The translations under genes were made by a program, and so were the position numbers. A model generated the notes under the pieces. That model did not search any database, had not been told where the DNA came from, and saw only the letters and a program-made list of their open reading frames with translations. Below are positions 8,728-16,267 of a stretch of DNA of 16,267 nt, one piece after another. Within the stretch, counting starts at the first letter, position 1. Every line of letters begins with the position of its first letter. The stretch is taken from NCBI GenBank assembly GCA_036939755.1, contig JALLAZ010001012.1, positions 1 to 16,267 on the forward strand. Direction: 5' to 3'. Source of the DNA: Stephanodiscus triporus. Taxonomy: Eukaryota; Bacillariophyta; Thalassiosirophyceae; Thalassiosirales; Thalassiosiraceae.

Positions 8728-10053
8728 TCACAACTTATCCTCTACTTTTAGGATGTCAAACATACGGGGCTTTAGGCGTTTTTCTGTGTGGAACAGGGCC
8801 CAGCAGTTGAGGCAAAGATGCGCATCACATGCCTTACAATACATCACGCTTCAAGTTCTTCTCCTCCTCCTTCATTGCTGGATGCGTCTCCTTGTGTGCC
8901 CACATATGGAGTGTGCAGTTGGCGCCGAGAGTCAAAGGAGGTTTTGTCACCCTTGACATTGGCCGCCGCCAGATCCTCGAGATTCATCGCCTGTGTCATC
9001 GGAACAAACACCGAGAACCAATCCATCGGATGGCTATTTTCGTTCAGGCCATATCGCTTGAGGAATTCAGCGTTCGGCCCACCTTTCACCCTTGGCTCGG
9101 GTGGCTCATTTGGCACATGCTTCCTCGTTGGCGAGAGCTTCCTCCCCCTCGTCCTCTTCTTCGGTGGGCTGTCAGGCAAATTGTTTGCGTGTTCATCTTC
9201 TTGTTCGTCCCGGAGAAGATGCTGCATACAAACTTCTCCTTCATCGCAAACACCGTCCATCTCGGTTGGGGGTCGTAGGCTTGCATTGGCATTCTCAGGC
9301 TGGAGGAACGGCTCATCCTCCGGAGTCAAAAGTACTCATTCCGTGGTCACGTCCAAACCCGACATGGACTCATGGCGGGGGGCCTCGTTCCCAACAGCAA
9401 CAGGCACGTTGTTGATAACCGCCTTCCTCAACCGCGCCTGTAGCTCACCCTTCTTTCCCGCATTTGACTGCCCTCTCTTCCGCAACTCCTCCTTTAACTC
9501 CTTAACCTTAAGCAAATCAACCCCCTTGACCGTCAGCTGCTCGACCGCAGCCACCGCCCCAGCGCCAGCAGATGCCAGGGTTGTTTGCCCCTCATCAGCA
9601 TCTCCAAATGGTTCTTCTAAGTAGTCATCTGCATCGTCGACCTCTTTGTTGGCAAAGAATGGTAGCTCCCCTTCGGAGTCATATCCCACGTTGTTTGAGG
9701 TGGAATTTTGATTGAAAAACTGGTTTTTTAGGGTAGGTATCGTTGAGGGGAAAATGGACCCCCTCGGCGCGTCAGCTCTTTGCCGCTGTCTTTGTTGTCG
9801 GCCGACCCCAATGGGTTCAGGTCCTCAAATAAAGGTCTTGCGGTTGGGGCGGCAAAGTTGCCATCATCAGGGGTGCCCACATAGCTGAGAAAATTCACAT
9901 CATCAGCAGCACGGTTTTCGGGCAACGTTGCCAAAAAGGCGTCAACAAAATTGTCGACGCTGGCGTTGGGTCAGCCGGACGAATTTGACGTCGCCGAGGC
10001 AGGGGGGGGTGGCCGGGAGGGAGAATTGAGGGAGCAGTCGGAACACTACTCAT
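8728..10053 (-). pseudogene. Transposase relic: SAP domain N-terminus fused to C-terminal zinc finger
   Basis: Reading on the minus strand: ATG 10053 (MSSVPTAPSI); a frameshift in the eight-G run 10002-10009; an in-frame TGA at 9971-9973; a coding stretch with TLPENRAADDVNFLSYVG; a frameshift near 9757-9765; then a SAP-type DNA-binding helix pair at about 9408-9530 (KVKELKEELRKRG, KGELQARLRKA); an in-frame TGA at 9336-9338; a nuclear-localisation-like SPPKKRTRGRK; and a conserved-looking block, NAEFLKRYGLNENSHPMDWF and MNLEDLAAANVKGDKT, to about 8940. The frame then changes to TLHMWAHKETHPAM, and after a further shift near 8839 to CKACDAHLCLNCWALFH (CxxC-x4-CxxC-x4-H), ending at TGA 8728-8730. 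The DDE catalytic region expected between the N-terminal block and the zinc finger is missing. The gene cannot make a transposase. Confidence 0.7.
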
Positions 10054-10258
10054 CGTCGAGTTAGGGTCACTGTTTTTTTTCGGAAAACACTATGGTGGTG
10101 CTGTCGGATGCAATTACTCGGTAATAAATTATGGTACACCCCCCAACAAAGTATCTCTACAGACTAAATCGGGTGCAGGGAACACAATGGTGATGTCAGA
10201 ATTGATGGGGGGGGTCGATATGATGGGGTTATTAGTGTTTCAAATAAACTAAATTTAT

Positions 10259-10292
10259 GGGCACTATATTGACCCTGACCAACAAGGAGATA
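10259..10292 (-). repeat. Right inverted repeat of the transposon relic
   Basis: Reverse complement of the left copy: GGGCAC, then TATTGACCC, directly followed by TGACCAACAAGGAGATA. It lacks the seven extra bases present at the left end. Confidence 0.85.
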
Positions 10293-11034
10293 TTTGAAGG
10301 ATGAGGAGGACATGCCAAAATGGAAGGGTCTATCTATTGTATAGACAAATGTGTGACAGAATCGACGTCCACACTTTGCCAGCGAGGAGGGCCAATGCGA
10401 GCATCTCAGCTGTCTTGGACTACTATCTACTACAGGCAGGATGTGACCCTAGTGCAGGTGCAGGGATGAATGAGGTGGCAGGCTGCAGGGACAGGAAAGA
10501 TACCTAAGTTGTATGCTAAAGCAGTGACACGTTGTATTATAACACCTTTGACCTCCAACCATTACTAGGAAGAACATTTTGGACCAACAAAATGAAAAAA
10601 CAAGTGTGGTGTGAACACCAGAGTTGTTTAAATGATGATGCTATCTAAATTAAATCTAAAGCATAGGCTAAAGCCTGGGGCTGTGAGGGAGTACACTCGC
10701 CGGGGGGGGAAATTGCCCAGGCAAAGCATGATCAGTTAGCATAAAATACACAAACCTCTCCTCCCCTCTCCCAGCACCCTCTCTTTTCTCTCCTCACCTC
10801 TCCTCCTCCGTCCTCCCCTCCCCTCTCCTCCTCTCCCCTCTTCCCTCTCCCTTCTCCTTTGTTTGTGGCCAGGTCAAAGAGAATTTGGATTCTTTTGCTC
10901 TTGTTGTCAACATACAAAACTTAGACAACCTCAACCTGGGACTAATCTCCGATAAATAGCCAAGGGACTACCCTACAATATGTGATGTCAATCAACATTA
11001 TCTATCATTATTATCAACTTAATTATTCCCCTCC
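10293..11034. other. Intergenic region, including a pyrimidine-rich tract
   Basis: This is the spacer between the transposon relic and the 3' end of the large secreted-protein gene. The open frame 10301-10507 (68 codons) resembles nothing I recognise and is probably chance. From about 10755 to 10860 the plus strand is almost only C and T (CTCTCC-type units), a low-complexity tract. No RNA gene was seen. Confidence 0.6.
10755..10860 (+). repeat. CT-rich low-complexity tract
   Basis: About 105 bases of nearly pure pyrimidine (repeats of CCTCTCCTC and CCCCTCT). The opposite strand is GA-rich, so the protein read there (about 10740-10880) is Gly/Glu/Arg filler rather than a gene. Confidence 0.8.
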
Positions 11035-13727
11035 TTATAAGCAAAAAGAAACGCCGATTTTGGTGATCCTGCACCTGCCAAGGCAGCACCTGGACGATGT
11101 ACCATAGCACCCATTAGAGCCGCACGGACAAACGTCCGGGGCCATTCGGCCGTTGTTGACGCTCGCGAGGATGCATGTCTTCGAGGGTGCTGTTGTGGGA
11201 CGTGCAGTTGTAGGGCTGGACGTGGGAATTGGAGTTGTGGGACTTGCAGTTGTGGGACTTTCAGTTGGGGGAGTTGTTGGATCAGGGTCACACACGGTTT
11301 CGTTGTACGTGGCGTTTGCGAGGGAAGCGCATTGTATGTCGGTATGATTGAAGAACCCCATCAGCTTCCAATTGGGTCGGGTAGCTGTGCTCATCCCATT
11401 GCAAGCATATGGCCGTACATAATTGGTTGCATTGGGTCCATGGCCGGGGAATCTTGAACCAAAGACTGGCGTGAAGAAGTATGGGTTAGGTCCCAAGTAC
11501 GTTGAGCTTCCACAGGTAAGGTAAAAGAAAGGTACGTGGCCTGCTTTTGGTGTCGATGTTCCCGAGCATTCGAGTGAGGCTGATGAGCTATCACATGTTG
11601 TCATGTTTCCCCCAGACGACGAGGCGGCCTTGGCCACAAACTTGGTACCGCGCTTGTAAATGGCAACCTTGCGTGGGTTCCACAGTTCCAACCCGATTTC
11701 GTCAATGGCAATACTGTCCCTGAGACTTTCCGCGGTCGCCTTGACATTTCCAAGGCTACTGCTGAAATAGTACCCACGATTCGTATACGTACTCCCTGCC
11801 TGCAGCCTGGCACCAGTCCCGTACCAGTTGATATTGAAGACGGTGAAATCTCTTCCCTGAGTATTATCTGTGCTCCCGATGCGTCGTCGGCTCCTACCTT
11901 CAAGTGCTGCACCGTAGTCCTCCCCCCTGCCGTAAACGTAGGTAAATGCATTGAAAACGCTTGGATCATAGTCCGTGGGAACGAGCGAAAGAGGATAGAT
12001 CGTTGAGGTTGTGGCCTCAATTAAAGGGAACGCGCTCGATTTTCTCAAGGGGCGCATATCGATGGTCAAATCAGTGCTGACACCGGTGTTGTCAAATATG
12101 GAATCCACCGTGGCCACCGCCGTGGCCGCGTCCTTGGAGTATACAGCGAAATACACCTTCTTGTTCGTGGCGTAAGGGGCCGCACTTCCTGTGGCCCATG
12201 ACCAGTATTTGAGATAGGCTACGTGCACGCCCCGGCCAGTGCGGCTGTTAAAAAATCCAATGTCCGTCCATGGGGAGCACGTATCGTAGGTCGTGAGTAA
12301 CGGCGCTGCCCGGCCAAAGCCTGTGTCGTGCATGTCGCATTTGAGCACGACCACGGGCCCAAATGGGCTATCGTACCAATTCGCCTGATTAGTCTCAGCC
12401 ACGCAGTTGGTATGACTGTTGGCGGCGACCTTGAGTTCGATGCGCGTATATCCCTGCTGGTCGATTTGCGTTTGGTTGCAGGACGCTACCATGCACAACG
12501 TCGGATCTTGTGTGCAGTTGCCACCGGCACTGACGGGCTTGCGACAGGCGGGGAGAATGGGATTATAAGAAGTATGATTCACGATCAATCGGCCATCGGC
12601 GAAGGCGGTATACCCCTTGAGATCCCTAAGGTCCTTCATCTGGGCCCGCCCGGCGGCGGGGTTCTTCGTGATATCATCATGGCCGTTCCCCCACTTGCAG
12701 AGGGGGAGGTAGTCTACATCGTTAATGTTCTCATATGTCAGCGTGCCGTTGACCGTATCGGGCTCGAGCGCGTACCGGAGATTGCTGGCCCGGACGCCGG
12801 CCCAAGGGACGTCGAAGTACGTGTGGTCTGTATTAGCTACGGTGGCGAGAGCGTCGTTGGGGTCGGCGAAGCTGTTTCGTGTGCACGAAGATGCGACGTG
12901 AGACAAACGTTAGCGAAGTCGATCCGATGCACGAACAAAGGAGAAAAATGAAGCGAATTGCATGGGAGGGGGGGGGGGAGAGAGAGAACGCGAAATACAG
13001 TCCTCAACTTCCTGTGGTAACAAACTCACTTGTGAATCACTTGGGTGTGCTCGATGATCCCGTTGCCGCAGTTGGTATATTTATTGATATACATTATGGG
13101 TGACGTGAAGTTATTAGGGACATGAGCCTGCGTCCCCCACGATGCGAAGGCGCACGAGTTGCCAGAGCAGTGCCTCGCCAGGCTCGGCGAGTGGAACGGA
13201 GTGGTCGTGTAAGTTGAATCCCGCTGGTACGCGCCCGCCTGGTGGACGTAGCAATTCTGACGGGTCGCGGTGTTCAGCTGCAGCGGCACGGCGACGGACT
13301 GCATGACCTCGTCGACCCAGGGCGCATCGGCGTTCTTCTGGGGGGCGATCGTCTCGCCGTGCGCGTTTGGGAAGAAAAGGCTGTAAACGTTCCCCCCCGA
13401 TCCGACTCGCATGGACCACGACCGGTTGCCCCCTTGATCGGTGTGGGACATGATGGCACTGAAGAGTCCCTGTTCGAATGAGACCTTGTCGGTGTCCCAA
13501 CTCGATTGGGTGCTCGAATTGCCCGGCCAGTCGAAACTGAACGACGTCGCGCTCGCAAGCGCCGGCGCGTTGCACGTCGTCGCCTCGTATGTGATGTAGG
13601 ACTGAAGGATGTCGTTCAAGATGGCCTCATCGAGGGCTTCGAAGGGGCTGGGGACGTGGTTAGCGCCGACGGCGGCAGCGGCGAGACCGCATGCCGCCGC
13701 TGTGGAGGAGGTCAACGAGATTCGCAT
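11035..13727 (-). CDS. Large secreted protein of unknown function, Pro/Thr stalk and 8-Cys C-terminal module, two exons
   Basis: Exon 1 is 13727-13030 and exon 2 is 12871-11035; joined in frame they encode 844 aa. Residues 1-22 are a signal peptide (ending AAAAVGA). The body has paired cysteines and many N-x-S/T sites. Recognisable stretches are QNCYVHQAGAYQRDSTY, HCSGNSCAFASWG, CGNGIIEHTQVIHNFAD (across the splice), YFDVPWAGVRASNLR, CDMHDTGFG and GVHVAYLKYWSW. From memory these resemble an uncharacterised secreted family in diatoms and relatives. Residues about 762-797 are a PT-rich stalk (PTTPPTESPTTASPTT). The last 47 residues carry eight cysteines (CPC, CC and single C), suggesting a small disulfide-knotted domain. 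No catalytic motif is evident. A surface or extracellular role is inferred from the layout. The gene appears intact. Confidence 0.88.
12872..13029 (-). other. Intron in the large secreted-protein gene
   Basis: On the minus strand the donor is GTGAGTTTG after CACAA, the acceptor is CGAAACAG before CTTCGCC, and a branch-point-like CTAAC lies about 40 bases before the acceptor. Splicing gives VIHNFADPNDA and keeps the frame. Length is 158 bp. Without splicing, exon 1 stops at once (IHK stop). Confidence 0.88.
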
Positions 13728-14443
13728 GTTATTGTTATTTTACTCTTTATGTTTTCATAAGTGGTGGTTGGTTCAACATTCGCTGGCCTGCTGTGCTGTT
13801 TTTTGTTTTTTTCATTCACTCCAGATCTAATAGTAGTGGGAAAACAGTGAAGTTGACCAATCTGTAAATGTCTCAAGCTCTCATAGTAGTACACGATAAA
13901 CTAATATGCCATGGTCCGTACATATATTATGTGATTCCCGAAGGCAGTCTTTTTCGTTTGGGGGAGTCTCGGAAGAAGATTAAAAAAAGCTTTTACCATA
14001 CCTCGTTCCTATTTACGTAAGTGCCTCCTGGCGGGATCTGCGCCAAAAGGCGAGGCCGGCGGGGCGGGGGGGGCGCGGGCCTAATCTCCCCCCTCTTGAA
14101 AAAACAAATAGGTAGAGTAGGTACCATTATAAGGTTGGAGTTTTTGTTTTTAGGTTAGACTTAAATGTGGTATTGTCCAATTNATATTGACTTTTGCATC
14201 ATTGCTCCGGCGGACGTCTGTTTGTTGTAGCGCGCCTCGCGCAGTTAAAGATAGCAATCTCCAGTCACCACCCCCCTCCCCTCACTACATGCACGATATT
14301 GTAGACATCTATTTCTGTATAGTTTTTTTTCAGCGAAGTGTTGATTGATTCTCTATAATGATCTCGATATCTCTTTTCCTTAAGATATTTCAGTGCTCTC
14401 AAATTGCACCACCATCATCATGCTACACATTACATTGTTCACA
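13728..14443. other. Intergenic region with second copy of the dispersed repeat
   Basis: The right part is the 3' flank of the GT90 gene and the left part is the promoter side of the large secreted-protein gene. It contains a G-run near 14064-14073, one undetermined base (14183) and the repeat copy 14184-14342. No gene was recognised; small frames at 13609-13830 and 13712-13894 have no features. Confidence 0.6.
14184..14342 (+). repeat. Dispersed repeat, copy 2 (partner at 5373-5560)
   Basis: It begins right after the N at 14183 with ATATTGACTTTTGCATCATT and ends CAGCGAAGTGTT. It is nearly identical to copy 1 over its first ~50 bases and over GATATTGTAGACATCTATTTCT, but lacks the ~30-base insertion found there (CGCGCCTCGCGCAGTTAAAGATAG). 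Confidence 0.9.
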
Positions 14444-15938
14444 TTAATCCATATTTGACCCACAATTCACAAAATCATTTGGATGAAGGAAAGATACCAT
14501 AGATTCCATGTCGATACTGTTTGAGGCCATATAATTGGTGAACTCAGTTTCGTATTCTTTATGTTGAAACATCAGATCTCTTGCCATTGCATCACCAGTC
14601 ATGCTCTTCCTGCACCATAAATTTGCTGCATTTACTATATCTTTCATTTCTCCTCCATTGTCTTTGTGAAGTACATATGCAACTACTTGGGTGATATTAT
14701 CCAATGATGCAGGAACATAATGTACCATGGGCTTCAACTCGCGGAAAAAGTACTCAATATAATCTGGGTCGATCTACAACAAAAAAGAGCCTGCTTATGA
14801 GATACTAAAGAAGATGGCAAAACAAATATAAGGTAAGGGATAATGCACGAACCTTAATGACAACACTGTTTATGCACAAGAGACTTGCAAAGCGACTTGA
14901 CCAATTGTTGCCGTCTATATCAATAATTGCCTTATACGCCATCTGCTTCTCAAATGGCATCCTTTTTATTGCAACGTTTGTTTGATTCCGAAGCTCGTCC
15001 TTTTTATCTTTGAAAAAGTTAACAAAGTTGACAAATGCACTATCAATCAGGTCGGGGTTTTTCATTCCCATTTGCACTAATTTTCCACGAGGCGTCTCAT
15101 TCAACTTGGCCCCCATGAAGGAAGGAGGGCATGTCGTGGACCCACGCCATAAGGCCTTATTCTTTTTAGAAGACCATGGGTACTTCCTCCAGTTCGACGC
15201 GAGTTTCGAATCCCAACTAGTCTCGTTCTCATTGCGGAAGCTTGCCCAGTTACTATAGCCCGGTAAAGAAAAAGCGTTGCACCAATCGACGCCGAACTTG
15301 GTCGCGGGAACGGACCAACTAAACCGGGGATAGGCAAATGCGTTGGAGCGCTCGCTGACATCGCATCCATTCTGGTCGGCGATGAATGCCAGAAATGGTA
15401 GCGTCTGGTGTCGTACTTGCCCCGTGGTTTGCCATCGAGAATCCAATGCGGTGCGCATCATGTCGATCAAATATCTGGACCTTTCTCTGGTTAGCTGGTT
15501 AATAGATTGAATTTCCTCGAGATTAGGCGGGCACTGTAGCCTCCCATTCCTGAGAATGAACGGAATGTAGAATACGCCGTCCGGTGGCGGCCAATTGGTG
15601 GACAAATGCGTCGTATTCATCGGCTGTAGCGCACGGGTGAAGTCCGCGATGAAGCCATTCCTACGAAGAATCGCCGCCGTTTTCGAGGATATAGTTGACC
15701 TGTAGTGCACGGGCACGGACAAGTCAAAGATCGGGAGAGACCGGATTTTGTCGGGGAAGAAAAATATCACAATAATGACGGAGAGGAAGGAGGCGATGAC
15801 AAATTTCATCGAAGAGTCATTGTCGGTCGGGAGAGCGGAGGGGGTGAGTGAATAGAGTCCCCCCTGGTCGGCAGATTCGGCACTGTGGCCACGCACACCG
15901 CTGGCCGACCTAGGCAAATGTCTGATATACACCGGCAT
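14444..15938 (-). CDS. GT90/CAP10-type glycosyltransferase, type II membrane protein, two exons
   Basis: GT90 enzymes (CAP10, Rumi/POGLUT-like) add glucose or xylose to proteins or glycans in the ER or Golgi. Exon 1 is 15938-14853 and exon 2 is 14773-14444, giving 471 aa. A hydrophobic segment at 45-61 (KFVIASFLSVIIVIFFF) is a probable signal anchor. An alternative start at ATG 15809 would place it at the very N-terminus (428 aa). Family features are FRNENETSW, KNKALWRGSTTCPP (about 260-272), NPDLID, and KAIIDIDGNNWSSRFASLL (about 336-354), followed across the intron by VVIK|IDPDYIEYFFRELKPMVHYVP and NITQVVAY. Motifs are complete, so the enzyme looks functional. The acceptor substrate cannot be told from sequence. 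Confidence 0.9.
14774..14852 (-). other. GT90 intron
   Basis: The donor GTTCGTGC lies directly after AAG, and the acceptor TTTTGTTGTAG lies before ATCGACCC. Splicing gives NSVVIKIDPDYIEYFF, the expected family sequence. Length is 79 bp. The donor deviates from the GTRAGT seen in the other introns. Confidence 0.85.
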
Positions 15939-16267
15939 CCCAGGGTCGGAGTCGAGCTTTTGCTCTGAGCTTTCTTCGTTGATTCGTTGGAGCGTTAAAC
16001 TTTTTTGGTCCGTGTGGCAATGGAAGTGGCCGGACGTCCGCGCTGTTTAGGGGGATGATTATCGAGCGTCCTTTGGGCCCGTCCTGCGTCCGGCGTCCTT
16101 CAAAAGGGGTCGACTATGGCACCCTACCATAACACGCAGCACTGAGTGCACGCAGCAGTGTGAATCGCGAGAAAGCGCTTGCCTACGTACAAGCGCTTTT
16201 CTCAGTTTGCCCTTTATTCCTACGTTTGCAGGCCATTTGAATGCCATAGTTGTCTTCCTATTTAAAA
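15939..16267. other. Upstream flank of the GT90 gene
   Basis: No gene is seen. It holds a perfect 10-base palindrome CGGACGTCCG (about 16031-16040), one arm of a long-range inverted repeat (16109-16125) and a hairpin (16169-16203). It is the expected promoter side of the GT90 gene. Confidence 0.5.
16169..16203. repeat. Hairpin-forming inverted repeat
   Basis: The arms GAGAAAGCGCTTG and CAAGCGCTTTTCTC are separated by CCTACGTA. The 13-bp stem pairs fully apart from one extra T in the right arm. Function unknown. Confidence 0.8.

Larger units (their letters stand above)
8474..10292. mobile_element. Dead DNA transposon, PiggyBac-like, internally deleted
   Basis: The element (about 1.8 kb) is bounded by inverted repeats. 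TATCTCCTTGTTGGTCA at 8474-8490 matches the complement of 10276-10292 over 17 of 17 bases. GGGTCAATA at 8498-8506 matches the complement of 10267-10275 over 9 of 9. The left end has seven extra bases (GATGTTA) between the two blocks. Inside, on the minus strand, lies one decayed transposase gene with a SAP domain and a terminal zinc-binding segment but no catalytic core. I could not find the TTAA target duplication expected of PiggyBac at either edge, so the superfamily call rests on protein similarity recalled from memory, and the true edges may differ. Confidence 0.65.

Noticed and set aside
8788..9624. 278-codon plus-strand frame across the transposon relic
   Set aside because: Antisense to the decayed transposase, whose SAP and zinc-finger motifs are on the minus strand.
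10301..10507. 68-codon open frame just outside the transposon
   Set aside because: No signal, domain or recognisable composition, and no neighbouring exon completes it. Probably chance.
12328..12951. 207-codon plus-strand frame
   Set aside because: Antisense to the second exon of the large secreted-protein gene, which has the signal peptide, splice sites and Cys pattern of a real gene.
1..16267. tRNA, rRNA, CRISPR array or bacterial promoter/operon signals
   Set aside because: None seen. Introns and protein families show a eukaryotic nuclear region, and no cloverleaf or regularly spaced short repeats were found by eye.

Overview
The window is nuclear DNA from a eukaryote, most likely a photosynthetic stramenopile and possibly a diatom. 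The evidence is fourfold. (1) Several genes carry short introns with GTRAGT-type donors (79-270 bp). (2) The sulfolipid-synthase gene encodes an N-terminal signal followed by an A|F junction, like the ASAFAP motif used to enter complex red-type plastids. (3) Two secreted proteins carry Pro-Thr-rich stalks of the PTxxPT style common in heterokonts. (4) There is a decayed transposon of a SAP / PiggyBac-like type that I associate with stramenopile genomes. The species cannot be fixed from the sequence alone. There is no sign of bacterial operons, CRISPR, tRNA or rRNA genes.

Layout, left to right. Positions 142-1016 (+) hold the 3' exons of an RNase Z gene, with a one-base frameshift just before its HGHST motif. 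Converging on it after only 68 bp is an intronless katanin-like AAA ATPase with a LisH domain (1085-2656, -). A repeat-bearing spacer (2657-3408) separates that gene from a divergent secreted protein (3409-5139, +). This protein has a predicted mature N-terminal histidine, a cysteine-rich domain resembling a fungal secreted family, a region resembling a bulb-type lectin fold, and a Pro/Thr stalk. I regard it as a candidate copper-dependent polysaccharide oxygenase. Next comes a two-exon plastid sulfoquinovosyltransferase, SQD2-like (5727-7547, -). Its upstream region contains a diverged ~190 bp direct repeat.

Positions 8474-10292 look like a dead DNA transposon. They are bounded by interrupted inverted repeats and contain a transposase relic (8728-10053, -) in which N-terminal and C-terminal parts survive but the catalytic core is deleted. 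A pyrimidine-rich spacer follows, then a two-exon gene for a large secreted protein with a Pro/Thr stalk and a C-terminal eight-cysteine module (11035-13727, -). Last is a two-exon GT90/CAP10-type glycosyltransferase with an N-terminal membrane anchor (14444-15938, -). A ~160-190 bp repeat occurs both at 5373-5560 and at 14184-14342.

The genes do not form a pathway. SQD2 acts on thylakoid lipid. RNase Z acts on tRNA 3' ends. The katanin-like ATPase probably acts on microtubules. The GT90 enzyme and the two secreted proteins belong to the secretory and cell-surface system. The least-described items are the putative His-brace/lectin protein, the large stalked secreted protein and the internally deleted transposon.
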